Source: Melampsora larici-populina 98AG31 (lineage: Eukaryota > Basidiomycota > Pucciniomycetes > Pucciniales > Melampsoraceae). From it: a stretch of 64,000 nucleotides of DNA. The notes beneath the pieces were generated by a model, which was not told where the DNA came from, ran no database searches, and worked only from the letters and a program-made list of their open reading frames with translations. The translations under genes and the position numbers were made by a program. The DNA is taken from NCBI RefSeq assembly GCF_000204055.1, contig NW_006768783.1, positions 62,001 through 126,000 on the forward strand, read 5' to 3'. Below, piece after piece: positions 44,035-56,135 of the stretch. How positions within the stretch are numbered: the first letter of the stretch is position 1; each line of letters opens with the position of its first letter.

Positions 44035-47000
44035 TTAATTTTGACGATTACGTTTCTTTTTAGGTAAATCTTCAGTTGTTTCTAATTCCTTTCCATTTCC
44101 ATTTCCAATACCAGTGCCTTTAGGTTTAAAAACCATTGGATTCTCTTGAAGATGATAAGAAGGTTTAGTGACCAAAAGGTTTTTATTAGAAGTGATTCGA
44201 TTTAAAGGTTTCAAAACCTTTTCAATCCCTTTGACTTTCATCAAATCGGTTTCTTTGGTTTGATGGATCTCTTCTTTTTTCGATTCTTTGCTAACTTCTT
44301 TAAATAATTTCATTTTAGCCGGTATTTGATCATCTTTTGCAATTGGCTTGGATATCAATCTGGGTGAAGTAGACCATTGTCTTAATTTTCGTTTGGAACT
44401 TGTAAATCCTTTTGGATTAAAGTGTGAATGGATTTGATGTAATTGTTTATCAATCAGGGATTCATTTGGTGAGACTGGAATTGAAACATTTGATTCTGAT
44501 CTCGTATTACTACAAGAAGGTGGTGCGGAAGTTGGAACAACTGTAATAAAAAAAATTAATTAGTCACTTTGATTTCTAAGATTTGGTTGTTAAGAAATTT
44601 TCGATGGATCAAAAGATTAACCTGGAAGATCTTCTGTACTATTCTTCTCAGAAGAACATTGAGTTTCTAATCTCATTTTACCTAACCAAAACCAATCATT
44701 AGACCAATTCCACATAGATCTCTCTTTCAACAAATCTTTTGAAAAAAAGAACACACCAAGTTTTTGAGAACACATCTCATTAATCACATCAACCTTTTGA
44801 TCTTCATGAGTTTGAACCGAGTTATATGGAGAAATACTAGTAGGGCTTCTTCTTTTAGATATTCCATCTATAAGATCAAGTTGATTTGGCCAATCGAAAT
44901 CAGATGTAACTCCTTCTTGCCATTCACTTAATCTAGGATAATCATAATTTTCAGTTGGATCATTGGCTTGATATTCAAAACTTTCATCTTCGTTGATCTT
45001 TTGTCGAACCGGTTTAGTAGACTTGGCTAAAATCGTTTCTTCTTCAGGTGGTGAAGAACTTAATGTAGGATTGGATGGTAATTGACAAGCTTTCTGTGGC
45101 CATTCTATGACTGATTCTCTAATCCATCTATGTTCTAAAGCTTCGTCTACAAAAACCGTACCCACACAATCTCATCAATCATAAATTCATTTTCAAGAAA
45201 AAAAACTATCACCAAACACAAAATCACTTACTTGCACTCATCCTTTCTTCTGCAATAGGTATCGTAAGTCGTGTAATGAATTCAAGTGCAGCTTCACTAA
45301 TGTTGGGTTTCAATTCAGATAAAACAGATGTATCTACTTTTCTTTCTTTACAGATTTGCCTTATATCGCCTCTTTGTTCTTGTCCTTCGAAAGGTGAACA
45401 GTTTCCTAAAGCAGCATAAACAATCACTCCTAAAGAATACATATCAACTGCCACTGTATAACCTTTCTTTTTATTATTCAAAGCTGGGACTACGATCTCT
45501 GGAGCTAAATATGCAGGGGTTCCTGTTTGAAGTGAAAGATTGATATCAGCCTCAAGCAGGACCAGATATGATAATATGAAAGCTCTTACCACACTGAGTC
45601 TTAAATCTGGCCTATGGTCAAGATGACCATGTAGAAGAATGTAGTCAGTATACTAGGAAACATGCTCTAGAGTAAAATAGATCATCAACTTACATTAGGT
45701 TTAGTTAATTGTTTAGCTAACCCGAAATCAGCAATCTTCGGCCTTGGATTAGCACCAGAAGTCATCAAGATGTTTTCAGGTTTAAGATCACGATGTGCAA
45801 TATTCAATGCAGCAAGATAAGCTAATGCTTGTAGTAACATAGCTGTGATAATTCGACATGATTCTTCATCCAATCCATTTGAATTACAAACATAATCCAA
45901 GTATTCACCACCGTCTACTAATTCTAAGACGATCCATATGAATTCTTCATCTTCAAAGGATTCGAAAAATTTCACTATGTTTGGCTGTATAAGAAGAAAT
46001 CGATGGTTAGATTTGGAATGATTGAGAATTTGAGAATTTGAACTTGATTTAACTGACATGGTCTACTTTTTCTAATATTTCGATTTCTCTTTGAAAATTT
46101 ACAAGGTTTTCTATAGATTGAATCAAAACGTACAGAATAGATCAGCCTTTAAAGTTTTAAAGTGACAGATAAGGTTAATCAAATTTAATTACGTGTGTTG
46201 TGTTCATGATCCTGTGTGTGATAAGTACCAACGTCAATGAACATTCAAGAAAACTTTAAGATGAAGAAGAACAAGAAAATCCAACTTACTTTCTTCTGAA
46301 TAACTTTAATGGCTCTAAATTCACCACTCTCACGATCGAATGCTTTCCAAGTTGTAGCAAAAGCTCCACTACGAAGATGAGGAAAATAAAGAGGAGTCAG
46401 TTTTGAGAGCAGAGTCGATAAACAAGGATAAGAATAGATGTCCAAAAGAATAACAACTGACTGGCCCAAAGGTGAAATGAGATCATATCGGTCGTATACC
46501 TTTTGCCCGATGAGACTGTGGGCAGCAGGTTTTTTATTCATAGGAAATTTACGCTCTGGATTCCAGTCACGTCAAAGAAGAAAATGTTAGAGTTTGAATT
46601 GTTAAAGAAATATAAGGTTAGTAAGAATAGTTGACTGACGAGATGGAATGGAAATCATCCATTCAAATGTTCTACTTGGTTTATCATTCTGACCCGTGAT
46701 TGAGCCCAGTGCGATCTAAATCCATCAAATTGAAGATCAACTAAATCAAAGATGATACACGTTGACTTGAGGATGTGAATTGAAGACTTACATGATCACC
46801 ATGGTCTAGCTTAGTCCATTTATTGGGTTCACATTTCTTACCATTGATAAAAGTACCGTTCGAGCTCAAATCTCGTATGGATATACTGAAGTGGAGTCAA
46901 CAGATTAGAAATGATGACCGATTCAAGAGTGAGTCGAGTCAAAGGAGACTTACACCTCACTAGTATTTTGTCCATTATGAGGCATCTTGGCTTTTTTCGT

Positions 47001-47456
47001 CATTTGTCGTATAAAGTCTTCACCTCCATGCTTGGTTTGGGAATCTAAATCTTCATCGTTCACACCTTTTCTTTGAATGATACAATGTTTTCTCGAAAGT
47101 TGACATGCGTTTTGATGATCAGTTTTAATGACCAAATCCTGTTTACAACGACTTTTAGGTAAATCACGATTCTTCTCTCTTCCGATACACAATAAGTTAA
47201 CACCAGGCATAAGAGCTTTCTTAGGTACATGTCGAGTTAAATCGTGTAAAGTGGCCCATGGAGTTTCTTCTTCTTCTTCTGGTATAGGTTCTGCTTGTGA
47301 TGGACTCGGTAACCAGATTTGATCATCGGTGTTGATTTGAGTGGGAGGTTGTTCTTGGGTGGCTTGTGAGTAAACAAATTGATCATTTTCGTACTCTGTG
47401 TTATCACGATTGAAGTATCCATTAAGATATCGATGATTACGATCTGGGAAAGCCAT
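44035..47456 (-). CDS. CHK2: FHA-domain checkpoint kinase, CHK2/Rad53-like, 12 exons
   Basis: This Ser/Thr kinase relays DNA-damage and replication-stress signals in the nucleus. Exons are 47456-46954, 46885-46792, 46715-46640, 46555-46462, 46368-46290, 46211-46193, 46110-46058, 45984-45694, 45611-45590, 45522-45232, 45146-44622 and 44540-44035. All phases agree, giving 850 residues. The FHA domain spans about 85-220, with LSRKHC and IRDLSSNGTFINGKKCEPNK. The kinase domain (about 248-480) has the glycine loop GHGAFATTW, Lys277 in AIK, HRDLKPEN with Asp372, DFG with Asp392, and GTPAYLAPEI. Everything needed for catalysis is present. The ~340-residue tail is acidic, then Lys-rich near the end (PKKKRNRQN), which could serve as a nuclear signal. 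A single FHA before the kinase fits CHK2/Cds1 rather than two-FHA Rad53. Exons 6 (19 nt) and 9 (22 nt) are microexons needed to keep frame. Confidence 0.93.
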
Positions 47457-50130
47457 TGAGTTAGATCAAGTTTTGAAAAATGAGATTAAAGATGGATTAA
47501 AGTGATAGTAAGAATGACTGTTTTGATTGGAGGAGATTGAGGTTGGTCAAATGAAAGTTAAGTCGTTTTTGTCTGTTTGATGAACCCCAAAGGAAGTTGT
47601 CATTGAATTTGTCCAGAAGTCGACGGGGTGATGTCAAGCTCAAAGGAGGCTGAAATCAAGCTGAGTGATTCTTGTAGAAATGGATGAACGGGTTTTCTGA
47701 ATGATGCTGAGGATGCTGAGTCTTGCTGAGGAGACTTAAAGATGTGTAAGCTCAAGATTGATGATCTAGGATTGAGTGTTTCTTTGTTTGTGTTTGTTTG
47801 TTTGTTTTGATTGATCAACTCAGCTCAGAGTACAGATCTTCTTCTAATCATTAAACTTTCTTTTCTTCTTCTTCTTTTTACTGACGCGTTCAATCTTACA
47901 TACATACGCAGAGCGCGACGACTGGCTGACTTGATGACTTTCACACAGACAAAATTAAAAATATGTATGAAAAAAGATCTGCTTCTTCATATGTAAATTA
48001 AAACTTCATGTAACAGCTACATACAACTAAGTCCATAGTACATACACACATACGTATGATCACGTGATACTCATCTTGACTTGCTTAAACCAATGGTTTA
48101 TATAGCATATGGGTTATCATCGAGCACTCAAGTCTCAACCTCAAAAAATTGAAGATCAAGAATCAAAGGAGGTGATTTGGCAGTGCAAGATGGAATAAAC
48201 TCGGCGTAATCGATCAAAGGCTCTTGGTCATCATGGTAAGTCCCATGTTATTTTTGCATTTGAAAAAAATTCAAAAGATCTCAATTTTGAGATCACCTTC
48301 AAAAGGATCTTGTCAATATACATATTTCATGGGCAACCTTTTTTCTTCTTCAGTATGTATCATTCAACTTTATTTGTCTCTTTTCATTTTCGTGTTGATG
48401 AGTTAATGATTTGATGATCATGACAGTTCTGACTACTTAACTTGATGTTCAAGCATTCTACATTCTGTGCAGAAACATTCAAACATCTTATTTGCCTTTT
48501 CTCATTCAATCATTTTACATCAGCCAATCACTATTATCTTTTCCTTGTATATATCCTGATTTCAGAAAAAGTATTCATACTTCTAGACAACTGCATTCAC
48601 TATGGACAACTAATTCAAGAAAACAAGCTGGTCTTGTGAAAGGATTCTTGACTGTAGTTTTCTCTTTAGATATTAGTTGCAAGATCATGTGAATCTTTAT
48701 CTAGCTGTTTTTTTACCACATATATATCTGACTTCATTTCAAAAAAAAATCTATATGTGGCTTATCAGAAAGTATTGGCATTTACCACATTGTTTGTCCA
48801 TTTTTTGTTTCATAGGTTTTATTTCATTTCACATAAATACATTCTCCTCTGTTCAATAAATAAACAAATACACATCTGAATGAGTGCCTAGAATATATGC
48901 CATCTGTTCATCTTTATAAAATAAGTTCTTCAGGTCATAGCCAGATGACTTCCAACAAAAAATCACATGCTCCTTTCTTCACACAGTGATATGATACCAT
49001 ACAGTCTTGAAGTCAACCTTGCACCTTGCATATCTAATGTAGCGTAATCAACTAGCCTTTGATCCACTTTTCCTCGTTACTTTATCCTAATGATGTTTTT
49101 TTGAAATACTACAGACGGTGGATTCCATAGATGATGAGCTTGATGTATTTGATGATTTTTTTAATGTCAAATCCATAGGTCAAATTGATTAGATAAGTCA
49201 CTCGTTATACACATTCAAGAAGATAAATCAGCTCCCTCAGGAGGAAGTCCCTTGTTCCTTTCCTCATCTTTGTTGCTTTCCTTCTCTTTCTCTTTCTCTT
49301 TCTCACTTTCATCCTCCTTCTCGCTTTTGCTCTCACTGATTTTTTGCTTTCGGGGTTTTAGTCTTTGGATTCACACATCTTTTTGGCGGTTTCGCCAGTA
49401 AAACTTTCAACTTCTATGGTATCACCCACAATGTCCGTGGAGCTGGCCCCTGACGTTGGGGGGCCTACAGTCTTTGCAAGTTTGTCACGATTGTGTGATC
49501 TTGGTGTCACAAATGTCTACAAACATACACTAAGGGACAAGATCAGATGAGTATTGCCTAGGCTGAACTTCATCAGTCTGAGTTGAGGCTCAGGCAGACG
49601 AGGAGACAAGTGGTCCTGAACGCTCAGTGTTCCTCACTGGACTGAAAGCTCATTATGAACCATCATTCCCCCGAGAAAAGCTAGTGAAAGGAGCTCAAAG
49701 GGCAACAAATAGATCACGATCAGGGTAATCAATAGAATGCTTCAACAATTACAAAATTCCTCCTCAAAAAAAGAACCGTCTGATGGTAGGAATGGTTTAT
49801 AAAATACATTAGTGATACCCTGGAATGCTCTGCTGAGAGGCATCCTAACAAAGGTGTAAAGACTTCAAACAACAAAATTAAATTCAAACATCATCATCTG
49901 TCCTCACTGATCCTCTATTGAAAACAAACACACTTCACATTCAGATACAACATGAGAATCTAGAATATCCATAAACCTTGAAGAATGAAAGATTAATCCA
50001 TATTCATTACGTAGAATCATTTCAAATCCACATCCATTGAGTTCATCAAATTCATGCCAATAATTCCTGAGATCATTATATCTTGTAAAACCATTATATC
50101 CTATGAAATAATTACGCCATTTGAGATCGT
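47457..50130. other. Long intergenic region, no supported gene
   Basis: The left end should be the promoter of the kinase gene. From about 48200 to 49100 it is AT-rich with only short T-rich frames. A (CTTTCT)n microsatellite is at about 49280-49310. The short frames at 49365-49550 (+) and 49904-50134 (-) are not supported by motifs or splicing. The last few hundred bases hold the 3' flank of the P450 gene. Confidence 0.45.
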
Positions 50131-52258
50131 TCATGGATGAAACTTAACCCATAATCCATCTTGGAAGCTCAAAGTCACAGAGTGGACTTCTTTAATATTT
50201 TCCCTAACGGCTGATTTACCTACTAACTCAACTCTAGAGAATCGATTAAGTAATCTAATCAATGCGATAGACAATTCAGTATAAGCTAAAGAAACAAAAA
50301 CGTTCCAGGTGAGTTTGATTTTCGAGTTAAAGAGGTTATTTTTTCTTCTGGAAGTAAGAAGAAAAAAAAAACTTACCGAATTGTTGACCAAGACAAAGTC
50401 TCGGCCCTGCACTAAATGGTTGGAAACTAAATGGATCTTTACTTTGTAAGACTTGTCTACCATCTAACCAACGATCCGGTATGAATTCTTCTGCATCCTA
50501 TTCGTATTTCAAAACATCATCAAATCAAAAAAAAACTTGATTAGTTTCCAAAAATGTATCAATAGATTGTATGTTTGTTTCATTTTACTGACCATACCCC
50601 ATACTTCCGGATCTCGTTGGAATTCTCGGATACTAAATCGACAATCGGTTCTAGATATTTGAGTAAGCCGTTGATCAGAAGAAATCGATTTTAAAAGATA
50701 CATAGATCAAATTAAAATGTGGAATCACTGAAATTGCGATCAAGACTAACCCTGCTGAAACAAATATACCCGATGGTAATACATCATCTTCGAATGCAGC
50801 ACGTAGGTTTGCCCAAACAGGTGGATGAAGTCTAAGAACCAGAGAAAAAATATCAATGATGTCAACAAGGACCAAATGTAAAAGATTGGAAGAGCTGGAA
50901 CCACTAACCTAAGAGTTTCATTAATCACTGCTCTAAGTAATTTACATTGATGGATTTGATTCATGGAAATGATAGAGATTTGGCCAAGATGGCTAGATTC
51001 CGATTGAAGTTGATTCCAAAGCTCATCCCGTCCAGCTAATTCATAAATGCAACTAGTAAGTAAAGAAGAAAGTGAATCTCGTGCGGCGATTAATAGATTG
51101 AGAAGTTCATGACGAAGAAGGTGGGTTGAGCAACCTGATCGATGTATGCTATTGAATAGGGTTTCAGGGTCTTGTTGATCAACTGATAAACTACGCTCTT
51201 TGGCTATATTCTCTATCAACACATCTACGGCTGCCGAGACTCTCTTGATTGATGGATCAGGTGATACTTTTTGAAATAATCTGACTATGAAAGCTAGGTG
51301 AAAATTAAAGGACGGGGATTGATTAACGTTGAAAGCATACTTCATAAATTTAAAACAAGGTGCTTACATGGTAGAAAGAGATATGATAGACAATGTGATT
51401 GAGCGTCAGCAAAGTCGTTGGAGAAAGCTGTTGCATCTATAGCACCTTTTTGTATAGGTCTATCAAGTAAGAGATCATTGAGCGTGTCCAAACAATGTCC
51501 AAAGAAATGCTGGGTAGCGACAGTGAGGGTCAACCGTGAAAAGACTAAAAAAAACCAACAAAAAAACATCAAAACAGTAAATTAGAAGGTCATCGATAGT
51601 CAGGAGAAAAATTAAACAAGTGAAATCGAATCGTACGATCTTGAATATCAACAGAATGATCCGATATATTTTGAAATTCAATCCAACTAATCAATCTAGA
51701 AACATGTTCTTCACAAGCTTCCACATCCGAAATTCTTTTTTTTGTAAAATGAGGTCTAGTTAATGTTCTATGCCAAGACCAAAGTGATCTTTGGTCAGAA
51801 TTAAAGATACCATCACCTAACAATGGATACAAAGCCTCTACGAAACTATTTGATTTACCCCAATTTTGAAAGTTTTTAGATAAAATATATTTAACATCTA
51901 AATGGGAAAAGGTATGAATGATTTCGGTTCCCAAGATATTGATTCTGATAGCTTTAGTTAATTTTGAATAAGAATTAAGGTAATCTAATGAACTTGATGG
52001 ATCACCTTTCAAAAGTGAGACAATTTTATAATATAAGAATTTTGAATCGAATGGAATTGTACAAGTCACTAAAGGTGCTATTTTACTATTTGATGATTTC
52101 GCTTTTGTTTTATTTGAGTATTCTTTAACTTTCCATCTGATCCGATTAATCAAATAAACTATTAATATCAATAATATCAATTGATCCAGAACACTGTTAA
52201 CGTTAGGATTCGGAATCATTGATGATAAGCCGATTTGATCCATTATCATTAACTTCAT
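50131..52258 (-). CDS. Cytochrome P450 monooxygenase
   Basis: This haem-thiolate monooxygenase is anchored in the ER by an N-terminal helix ([14 protein letters not shown], about residues 25-38). Seven exons are 52258-51637, 51544-51368, 51293-50909, 50831-50751, 50650-50593, 50497-50377 and 50285-50131, closing at 532 residues. Family landmarks in order are GDGIFNSD followed by [17 protein letters not shown] (helix C), [10 protein letters not shown] (I-helix oxygen-binding region, normally AGRDTT), NETLRL (ExxR), [13 protein letters not shown] (PERF-like) and [20 protein letters not shown], the haem loop with Cys476. All essential residues are present. The helix C block and haem loop resemble fungal CYP52/CYP63-type alkane or fatty-acid hydroxylases, but substrate cannot be read from sequence. 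The start could be Met1 or the in-frame Met at position 4 or 6. Confidence 0.93.
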
Positions 52259-52399
52259 GATGTAGGTCGTAAGAAGTCGTCAGCTGGGGTTTTATTATTA
52301 ATATGTATGATTTATAATTTCAGATGGACATGGATGTTGGGTGCTTTATAGCTACAGAAGACAAAAGGAAAAGAGGAAGAAGTGTTCAGGGGTGTATAA

Positions 52400-52478
52400 C
52401 AGTCAGCTTGACCAAAGTTGCCCGCAAAATTCCTGCGAATTGGTGTGGAATTTGTGACAAGCTTTCCTGAATGGACTG
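52400..52478. mobile_element. Diverged copy of the ~90-bp MITE
   Basis: It runs from CAGTCAGCTTGACC through TTGCCCGCAAAATT and GACAAGCTTTCC to GGACTG, matching the order of the 36757-36845 element with several changes. It lies about 140 bp upstream of the P450 start. Confidence 0.65.
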
Positions 52479-52717
52479 AAGTTGCAAAAATTCCATGAAG
52501 GTTGAACCAAATCCCTCATCCATCTGCTCGGGGTGGAGGCCGACACGAGTCTTGGCAAACTGAACGAGAATTAGGTTGCAATTGATTCGATAGCTTCAAT
52601 CACAGTCCCTATTACATAGATGTGGTGGGATTTGTCATGGTGAATGTGATGTTGTCGGGATTTCCGGTGATGATCATATGCGCTTTTCCTCAAGACTTTT
52701 ATGTGACGTCTTTACGT

Positions 52718-52809
52718 TTTCAAAAAGCTTGTCCAAATTGACCCGCAAAACATGAGCAATTTAGCAGAATTTAGCAGTGAATGTGTGGCAAGCTTGTTGA
52801 AAACGACTG
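52718..52809. mobile_element. Third diverged copy of the ~90-bp MITE
   Basis: The core AAGCTTGTCCAAATTGACCC, then GCAAAACATGAGCAA and GTGTGGCAAGCTTG, follows the same order as the other two copies. The outer ends (TTTTCAAAAAGCTTG and CAAGCTTGTTGAAAACGACT) are still inverted repeats. Confidence 0.6.
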
Positions 52810-52834
52810 AAATAGGGGGCGTGATGTAAGGTTC

Positions 52835-52880
52835 GTGAGATTCAGAACCTTCACTGTTTGTGAGATTCAGAACCTTCACT
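52835..52880. repeat. 21-bp direct duplication
   Basis: GTGAGATTCAGAACCTTCAC plus T occurs at 52835-52855 and again, identical, at 52860-52880. It may be a replication-slippage product or a small target duplication. Confidence 0.9.
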
Positions 52881-53365
52881 GGGATCCGGAACAGTCTCCG
52901 GCACGACCCCTCGAGAGAGGACAAGTACGAATTACAAACTCTTACAAACTTCGTCATATTGAGACTGAAGACTCACCTAGCTCTGGAAAGTCACGTAGAA
53001 GCTTAGCTTAACTAAGCCCCTCACACAGCCTTGTCCGCACCCTCAAAAGAGGGGTTCATGACTCAAACGGGTTTATTGGCTGTGTGACTCTAGAAATTGA
53101 GTCCCCTTATGGTGTTTTTCTGGTCTCCTCTCTTCCCACTTTCTTAAAATTTTCAGCCATTATTGTTCCTCATTGAGTTACCATTTACTTTTGGTTCAGA
53201 TGAAGCAGAAGCACTTTGAAATTGTGATGTAAGAGGACAATTCAGGCACTTTCAAATTCCATTTGATCTCTTAGGCCATTTACAACACGGCGTAAGGCCT
53301 GGTTTTTGCATCCTCAGCACAGCTCTCAAGCCATGCAGGGATGTCTGTTGCTCATGAAAAGTATA

Positions 53366-54860
53366 TCACAATATGTACAATCTCACAAATAATAACATAC
53401 TAGAATGGCTGAAAAATTTAAGAAACTGGTTAGAGAGGAGACCAGAAAAACACCATAAGAAACAGCGCTGCACCCAGTCCATGGCCACTTGCATCTGTAA
53501 ACAACCACAGTGGTTCCTTTGAATCAATAAGATCAAGCTCTTCCAACAGGAAATCAAATTCCTTTGATCTATATTGGCTTTGAGTCTGTCAAATTCTTCC
53601 TGCGTCCAAGTGCTGCTCAACCAATTTATGCCAAGATGCCAAATGCCCATGAGGGTAACCAAATTGTTTACCATTGATTACTACATTGGGATTGGTGAGA
53701 ACAATCTTGTGTCTTGCTTCTTGTTTCACATACAGCAGGCCTTCTGGGAATATTTCATATGGTGAGTCACCCTCTTCCACAGGGTGAAGTTCTGCCAGGG
53801 ACAGGTCCTCGAACTCTTTCAACACTGGTGACTCTCACTCACTCAAGTTCTGAGCTTGACTAATTGTATCAATATTATCAATTGCACATAAAACATGATC
53901 CAATTCTTCTTGCATTGTTGTCTAATATAAAACTATCCTGTTGGTGAATGTACTACACAACAATGGTGGTGAGAAACATCTAATTTAAATTTTGACAAGA
54001 ATGGAGAACCCAGTATCATGTCATATGACAAGCTCAACAGCGCCTACTTGAAGAATAATGCTCCAAAATACATACTGGGATATTCAGACTTCAGATCAGC
54101 CACTGCAAACTCCTTTAAAGCTAAGGGAGTTCCTTCAGTTGGGACAGCAAGGTGTACCTCAACAGGCAATATCAAAAGTCTCTGTGGGATTCTTAAATCA
54201 CTCACCATTTGGTTGGATAGGAGATTTGTTCCTGCCCCTGAGTCAATTAATGCCCATATGGATTTGTTGTTGCATGTCAGCTCCAGGATGATTGGTGCCA
54301 CAGATGATGAAGGTACACACCTTAATTCACCATGTGACAGGCCTTTGACTTGAGCTGCTTGAAATTGATCAGCTTCCTTGTAAGAAGTCATGTCCTCTTT
54401 CAGCATGTCCGGAAAACTTTCTACAGCTGCTACACAAGTCATAGTTTCTTGAACCGGAGGACATCCTGCTGCTTGTTGGGCTGCAGCTCCTGGAGCTGGA
54501 GTAGTGTTTGAAAAGTTTGCCACATGTTGAGGTCTGGGGCCCAAATTTTCAGCTGGCACAGACAAGAACCATGTGCTCCTTCTAGTGCGACCGGGATTGT
54601 TACATGTATCCTTGCACATTGCACAGATTACAGATTGTCTGAGGTATCCATGATCCCTCTAAGCGTCGACAGCCCTCTCTTCTGAGCATTTTCTAGAAGG
54701 TGGTGCTGACTGGTTGCTGGTGAGTGTTGCAGATGCAACAGCTGGTACTGAAGGGGTGTGTTTTGATTCACTGGAAGGGTCTGGTATTAAACAAGGGTTG
54801 ACAACAGATGCCATCTGCCACATCTTTGAACACTGGGAAGGAAAAAGGTGAGGCAAGGAA
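53366..54860 (-). pseudogene. Decayed Ty3/gypsy-type gag-pol remnant
   Basis: Read leftward from 54860, a short Ser/Pro-rich gag-like part is followed by a Cys motif (CAMCKDTCN, a degraded zinc knuckle). Next is a retropepsin core, IWALIDSGAGTNLLSNQMV (about 54160-54220), then VVINGKQFGYPHGHLASWHK near 53670. The reading then jumps, with changed frame, straight to an RNase H start, EPLWLFTDASGHGLGAALF (about 53450-53510). The polymerase palm is missing, so the RT domain has been lost by deletion. Frameshifts and stops are present, and no LTRs were recognised. It is inactive. Confidence 0.7.
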
Positions 54861-55045
54861 GTGATTTTCTCATTTGATCATATCCTGGACTAGAGGTTGA
54901 GCTCCCCACATAATGAACTGGGTGAGTTGGGGATCACTCAATTAACCAAAGTGTTGAACAAGGCAATGTGATGTTTGAGCGTGGGTGACATAATGCTTGA
55001 AAGATTTGCCTGGTTTGATTTCCAACCTCCAAAGTGGGGATTCTG

Positions 55046-56135
55046 TAAACTTAACAAAGTCCCACTCTTGCCTCAAGCAAGGCTGAAGCAAGTGAGGGAC
55101 TTACACCAAACCTGTACAAAATTTCTTCAAAGTTTTAGCTTCAATAGCAACTGTACATGTATACCACAAATGTAACTGCTGCAAATAGGAAGTGTTGATG
55201 AAAATGGTCAGTTTTGCTCTAACATTATCTACATAACAAGAGCATTTTCCTTGGTAAAAGATATGTACAATATGTGCCTTACTTGGGCGCATAATTCTTT
55301 TCTTTGGACCATGCCCAAATCATTGGTGTGGAAAAAAATCCAGGGGATTGAAGGAAGCTCCCTGCAAGGTCCTCTACCTCACGCTCACACCCGGCGCCTT
55401 TTTCGTGGCCCAGGGCATGGCCGTGGCCATGGCCTGCCACAGTCAGGCCCTTTCTAGCCAGGGCCTTACGGTGGCGCCACAATGGCGCCATGATCTGGGG
55501 CGCAGATTTGAAAAAACACAACACGCTATCAAGCGTTCACTGATTTCTCAATCTCCCTTGATCCAAATCTCTGTCTATGGAACAGATGCAACTCATCCAC
55601 TAGCATTTCTTGTTTATGTTTACATCGATCTCTCCATTTCTCATTCTTACGCTTACTGACTTTGTTACCCTTTCTTTGTGATGATCAATCGTGGATAATT
55701 GATTTTTATTTGAGTGTAGTGAATTGTAAGTTTTTCTATTGTTGATATCTTTTATTTGGCTTGCTTTACTATCATCTCTTGAGTCTTTGTAATCAACTTA
55801 TTGAGCAGAGAATCAAAAGAAAGCAACTTTATATTGTGAATGGTATCATGAAATGAGAACGTTCGATGATCGCCGAGCTCAATTTTGGTCACTGCCCCAC
55901 CCTTAAGCCTCTCCTTAGGGGGCTTAGCTGGACTTGATGCCCTGCTAAGGCCACGGAGGGCCCAGGGCCATGGCCTATGCCACGGCCATGGCCCTGAGCC
56001 CTACCGTGGCGCCACGAGGCTTTGGGGCTTCGGGTGCGAGCATGACCTCTACTGCAAGGTTATGGAGTGTACAAGTTTGGTGTAAGTCCCTCAGTTGCCT
56101 CAGCATTGCCAGACAGGTGTGGGACTTTGTTGAGT
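55046..56135. mobile_element. ~1.1-kb GC-rich foldback element
   Basis: The two halves mirror each other. The left arm has AACTTAACAAAGTCCCAC...GTGAGGGACTT (hairpin 55057-55102), then a GC-rich block around 55370-55495 with GGCCATGGC and GGTGGCGCCAC. The right arm has the inverse GC-rich block at about 55925-56040, then the inverse hairpin at 56084-56126, with TTGGTGTAAGTCCCTC matching GAGGGACTTACACCAA. The centre is ordinary AT-rich sequence. There is no gene inside; the open frames through the GC-rich arms are artefacts. It shares the hairpin with the repeats near 8480 and 14230. Confidence 0.7.

Noticed and set aside
49260..49340. Strong (CTTTCT)n tract as a promoter pyrimidine element
   Set aside because: No gene starts within a plausible distance on either strand; it is best seen as a microsatellite.
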